Source: Thalassomonas actiniarum (GTDB lineage Bacteria; Pseudomonadota; Gammaproteobacteria; Enterobacterales; Alteromonadaceae). From it: a stretch of 64,000 nt of DNA. Made by a program: the position numbers and the translations under genes. Numbering within the stretch: position 1 is the stretch's first letter; each line of letters starts with the position of its first letter. Below the pieces are notes generated by a model that saw nothing but the letters and a program-made list of their open reading frames with translations, searched no databases and was not told where the DNA came from. This document shows, in pieces, positions 62,754-64,000 of this stretch. The stretch lies in NCBI RefSeq assembly GCF_000948975.2, contig NZ_CP059736.1:744001-808000 (forward strand), read 5' to 3'.

Positions 62754-64000
62754 TGCTGTTAACACATCTTAAGACCGCCCGTCAGGCACTGAAGAGTCAG
62801 CGCGACGAGCCGGCAAAAACCACCTTAAGCCAGCGGGAATATGAATTTCAGCCGGGTTACCTGGAAATTGTCGAACGCCCGCCCGCCCCCTGGACCAAGC
62901 GTTTAGCAATAGGCATTACCTGCTTGCTGCTTGCTATCTTAACCTGGTCGGTTATCGGCCGGCTGGACATTCATGCCCAGGCCAGCGGTAAACTCATTGT
63001 CAGCAGCAACTCGAAAGTAGTGCAGGCGGCAGAGCCGGGAGAGATCACCACCATCAATGTTGCCGACGGCCAGCATGTCAAAGCCGGTGAAGTCTTGATT
63101 AACCTGAATCCGGTAGGCGTACAGGCGGAAATACGGGAGCTGCAGGAGCAACTGACCTTTCAGCAACTGGAAAGTGCCCGGTTGCAGGCCCTGCTAAGCG
63201 AACAGCCCTTAGCGACTTTTGTACCGCCTGAAACTGCCTCTTTACAGCAAATCAATACCGCCCGTGCCTTTTTAAGCAGCGAATGGCGGGATATCAGTAC
63301 CCAGCTGGACAATTATGCCAGCCAGCTCAAGGTCAACGAGGCCGACCGCCAGGCAAGGCAAAACGAGCTGAATGAACTGGAAAAATTGCAAAGCAATGCC
63401 CGGCGGCGACTCGAAGCCAGTAAAACCCTGGCGGACGTGAAACAGTTTGCCCTGATGGAGCTGCTGCAGCTGGAAAGTGAACTGCTGGAAGTACGCCGCC
63501 TGTCTTCGGAAAAACAGGGGGAATTTGACGTGCTCGCCGGCCAGGTCAAGAGCCTGGAAAACCAGCGGGATAACTTTACCGCCAAAACCCGCCGGGAAAA
63601 CCTGGAAAAGTTGAGCCAGTCACAGGGCACCCTGGCAGTGCTGAAACAAAAACTGGTACAGGCCCGGGAAAAATACCGTCAGCACAACCTCACCGCCCCG
63701 GTGGACGGCGTGGTACAGCAGCTTGCGGTGCACACCTTAGGCGGCGTGGTCCAGGCGGCGCAGCAACTGATGGTGATTGTGCCGGATGAAGTGCCGCTGG
63801 AAGCGGAAGTCATGGTGCTTAATAAAGACGTGGGTTTTGTTTATGCCGGCCAGAGCGTGGAAATTAAAATCGATGCTTTCCCCTATACCCGCTACGGCAC
63901 CATCAAGGGAGAAGTGGCGCATGTTTCCCGCGATGCCGTGGAAAACGAGCAGTTAGGTCTGGTGTTTCCCGCAAAAGTCTTGATTAACAGTAGCACTATC
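62753..64000 (+). CDS. HlyD-family membrane fusion protein (cut by window edge)
   Basis: 416 codons are visible and the gene runs off the right edge. Residues about 48-68 (KRLAIGITCLLLAILTWSVIG) are the single inner-membrane anchor. It is followed by the lipoyl half-motif VQAAEPGEITTINVADGQHVKAGEVLI, a long coiled coil (about 130-300), and the second half LTAPVDGVVQQLAVHTLGGVV, then the beta-barrel start. It bridges the ABC transporter to TolC. ATG 62753 overlaps the transporter stop as TGATG, so translation is coupled. Confidence 0.93.
   Translation, partial: MLLTHLKTARQALKSQRDEPAKTTLSQREYEFQPGYLEIVERPPAPWTKRLAIGITCLLLAILTWSVIGRLDIHAQASGKLIVSSNSKVVQAAEPGEITTINVADGQHVKAGEVLINLNPVGVQAEIRELQEQLTFQQLESARLQALLSEQPLATFVPPETASLQQINTARAFLSSEWRDISTQLDNYASQLKVNEADRQARQNELNELEKLQSNARRRLEASKTLADVKQFALMELLQLESELLEVRRLSSEKQGEFDVLAGQVKSLENQRDNFTAKTRRENLEKLSQSQGTLAVLKQKLVQAREKYRQHNLTAPVDGVVQQLAVHTLGGVVQAAQQLMVIVPDEVPLEAEVMVLNKDVGFVYAGQSVEIKIDAFPYTRYGTIKGEVAHVSRDAVENEQLGLVFPAKVLINSSTI

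Noticed and set aside
1-64000. CRISPR arrays, tRNA or rRNA genes, complete insertion sequences
   Set aside because: I looked for direct-repeat/spacer patterns, cloverleaf-like segments and transposase motifs and saw none I could support.

Overview
The window looks like a chromosomal piece of a marine gammaproteobacterium. The housekeeping proteins (Add, NorR, Hmp, ModABC, prolyl oligopeptidase, SDR, PilZ protein, CadC-like regulators, type I secretion exporter) have an Alteromonadales flavour, with Colwelliaceae/Thalassomonas as my best guess. That is inference from protein style and natural-product density, not from a marker gene. I saw no rRNA or tRNA gene.

Layout. 0-9.2 kb: adenosine deaminase; an amber-interrupted secreted BNR-type protein; a nitric-oxide detoxification locus (norR divergent from hmp, three GT-N7-AC sites between them, HPP membrane protein downstream); a DsbA-family protein. 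9.5-24.9 kb: a large biosynthetic island organised around a divergent promoter. Rightward it encodes a 37-residue peptide ending in CLSCS, a cysteine-dioxygenase-like cupin, a probable MNIO partner protein, a GNAT, a DUF692/MNIO enzyme, an AMP-forming ligase and a PhyH dioxygenase. Leftward it encodes an HpaB-type flavin monooxygenase, a GT1 glycosyltransferase, an S9-type hydrolase, a nucleotidyltransferase, a second AMP-forming ligase and a Stf0-type sulfotransferase. A GT4 glycosyltransferase flanks the island. I read this as an MNIO-type RiPP (or peptide-scaffold) cluster with unusually heavy tailoring; it is the best candidate for an undescribed system here.

25.0-29.1 kb: an ABC transporter pair, a probable group II intron remnant, a ccdAB toxin-antitoxin pair and an AT-rich secreted tail-collar-like protein. 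29.1-32.75 kb: a second RiPP locus, a class II lanthipeptide synthetase (LanM) with a mersacidin-type precursor and a terminator-like hairpin between them, but no LanT peptidase-transporter beside it. 33.4-44.7 kb: AbrB-type protein, DMT exporter, DUF2182/DUF1326 pair, DUF900 hydrolase, MsbA-like ABC exporter, an opal-interrupted aldo/keto reductase, PilZ protein, secreted two-repeat protein, SDR. 45.2-47.9 kb: modABC with a ModE-like operator. 48.0-52.7 kb: prolyl oligopeptidase, a TetR regulator divergent from a RibD/DHFR-like reductase over a 19-nt palindrome, and a ketosynthase-like protein without the usual catalytic cysteine. 53.3-59.5 kb: two paralogous CadC-like winged-helix/TPR membrane regulators, both starting at TTG, and a lipoprotein. 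59.7-59.8 kb: a 160-bp symmetric MITE-like repeat in a non-coding stretch. 60.6-64 kb: a type I secretion ABC transporter and the start of its HlyD partner, cut by the window edge.

Three themes recur: two unrelated RiPP systems within about 14 kb, both with hairpins separating precursor from enzymes; two genes each broken by one in-frame stop with no frameshift; and many dyad operators in divergent intergenic regions.
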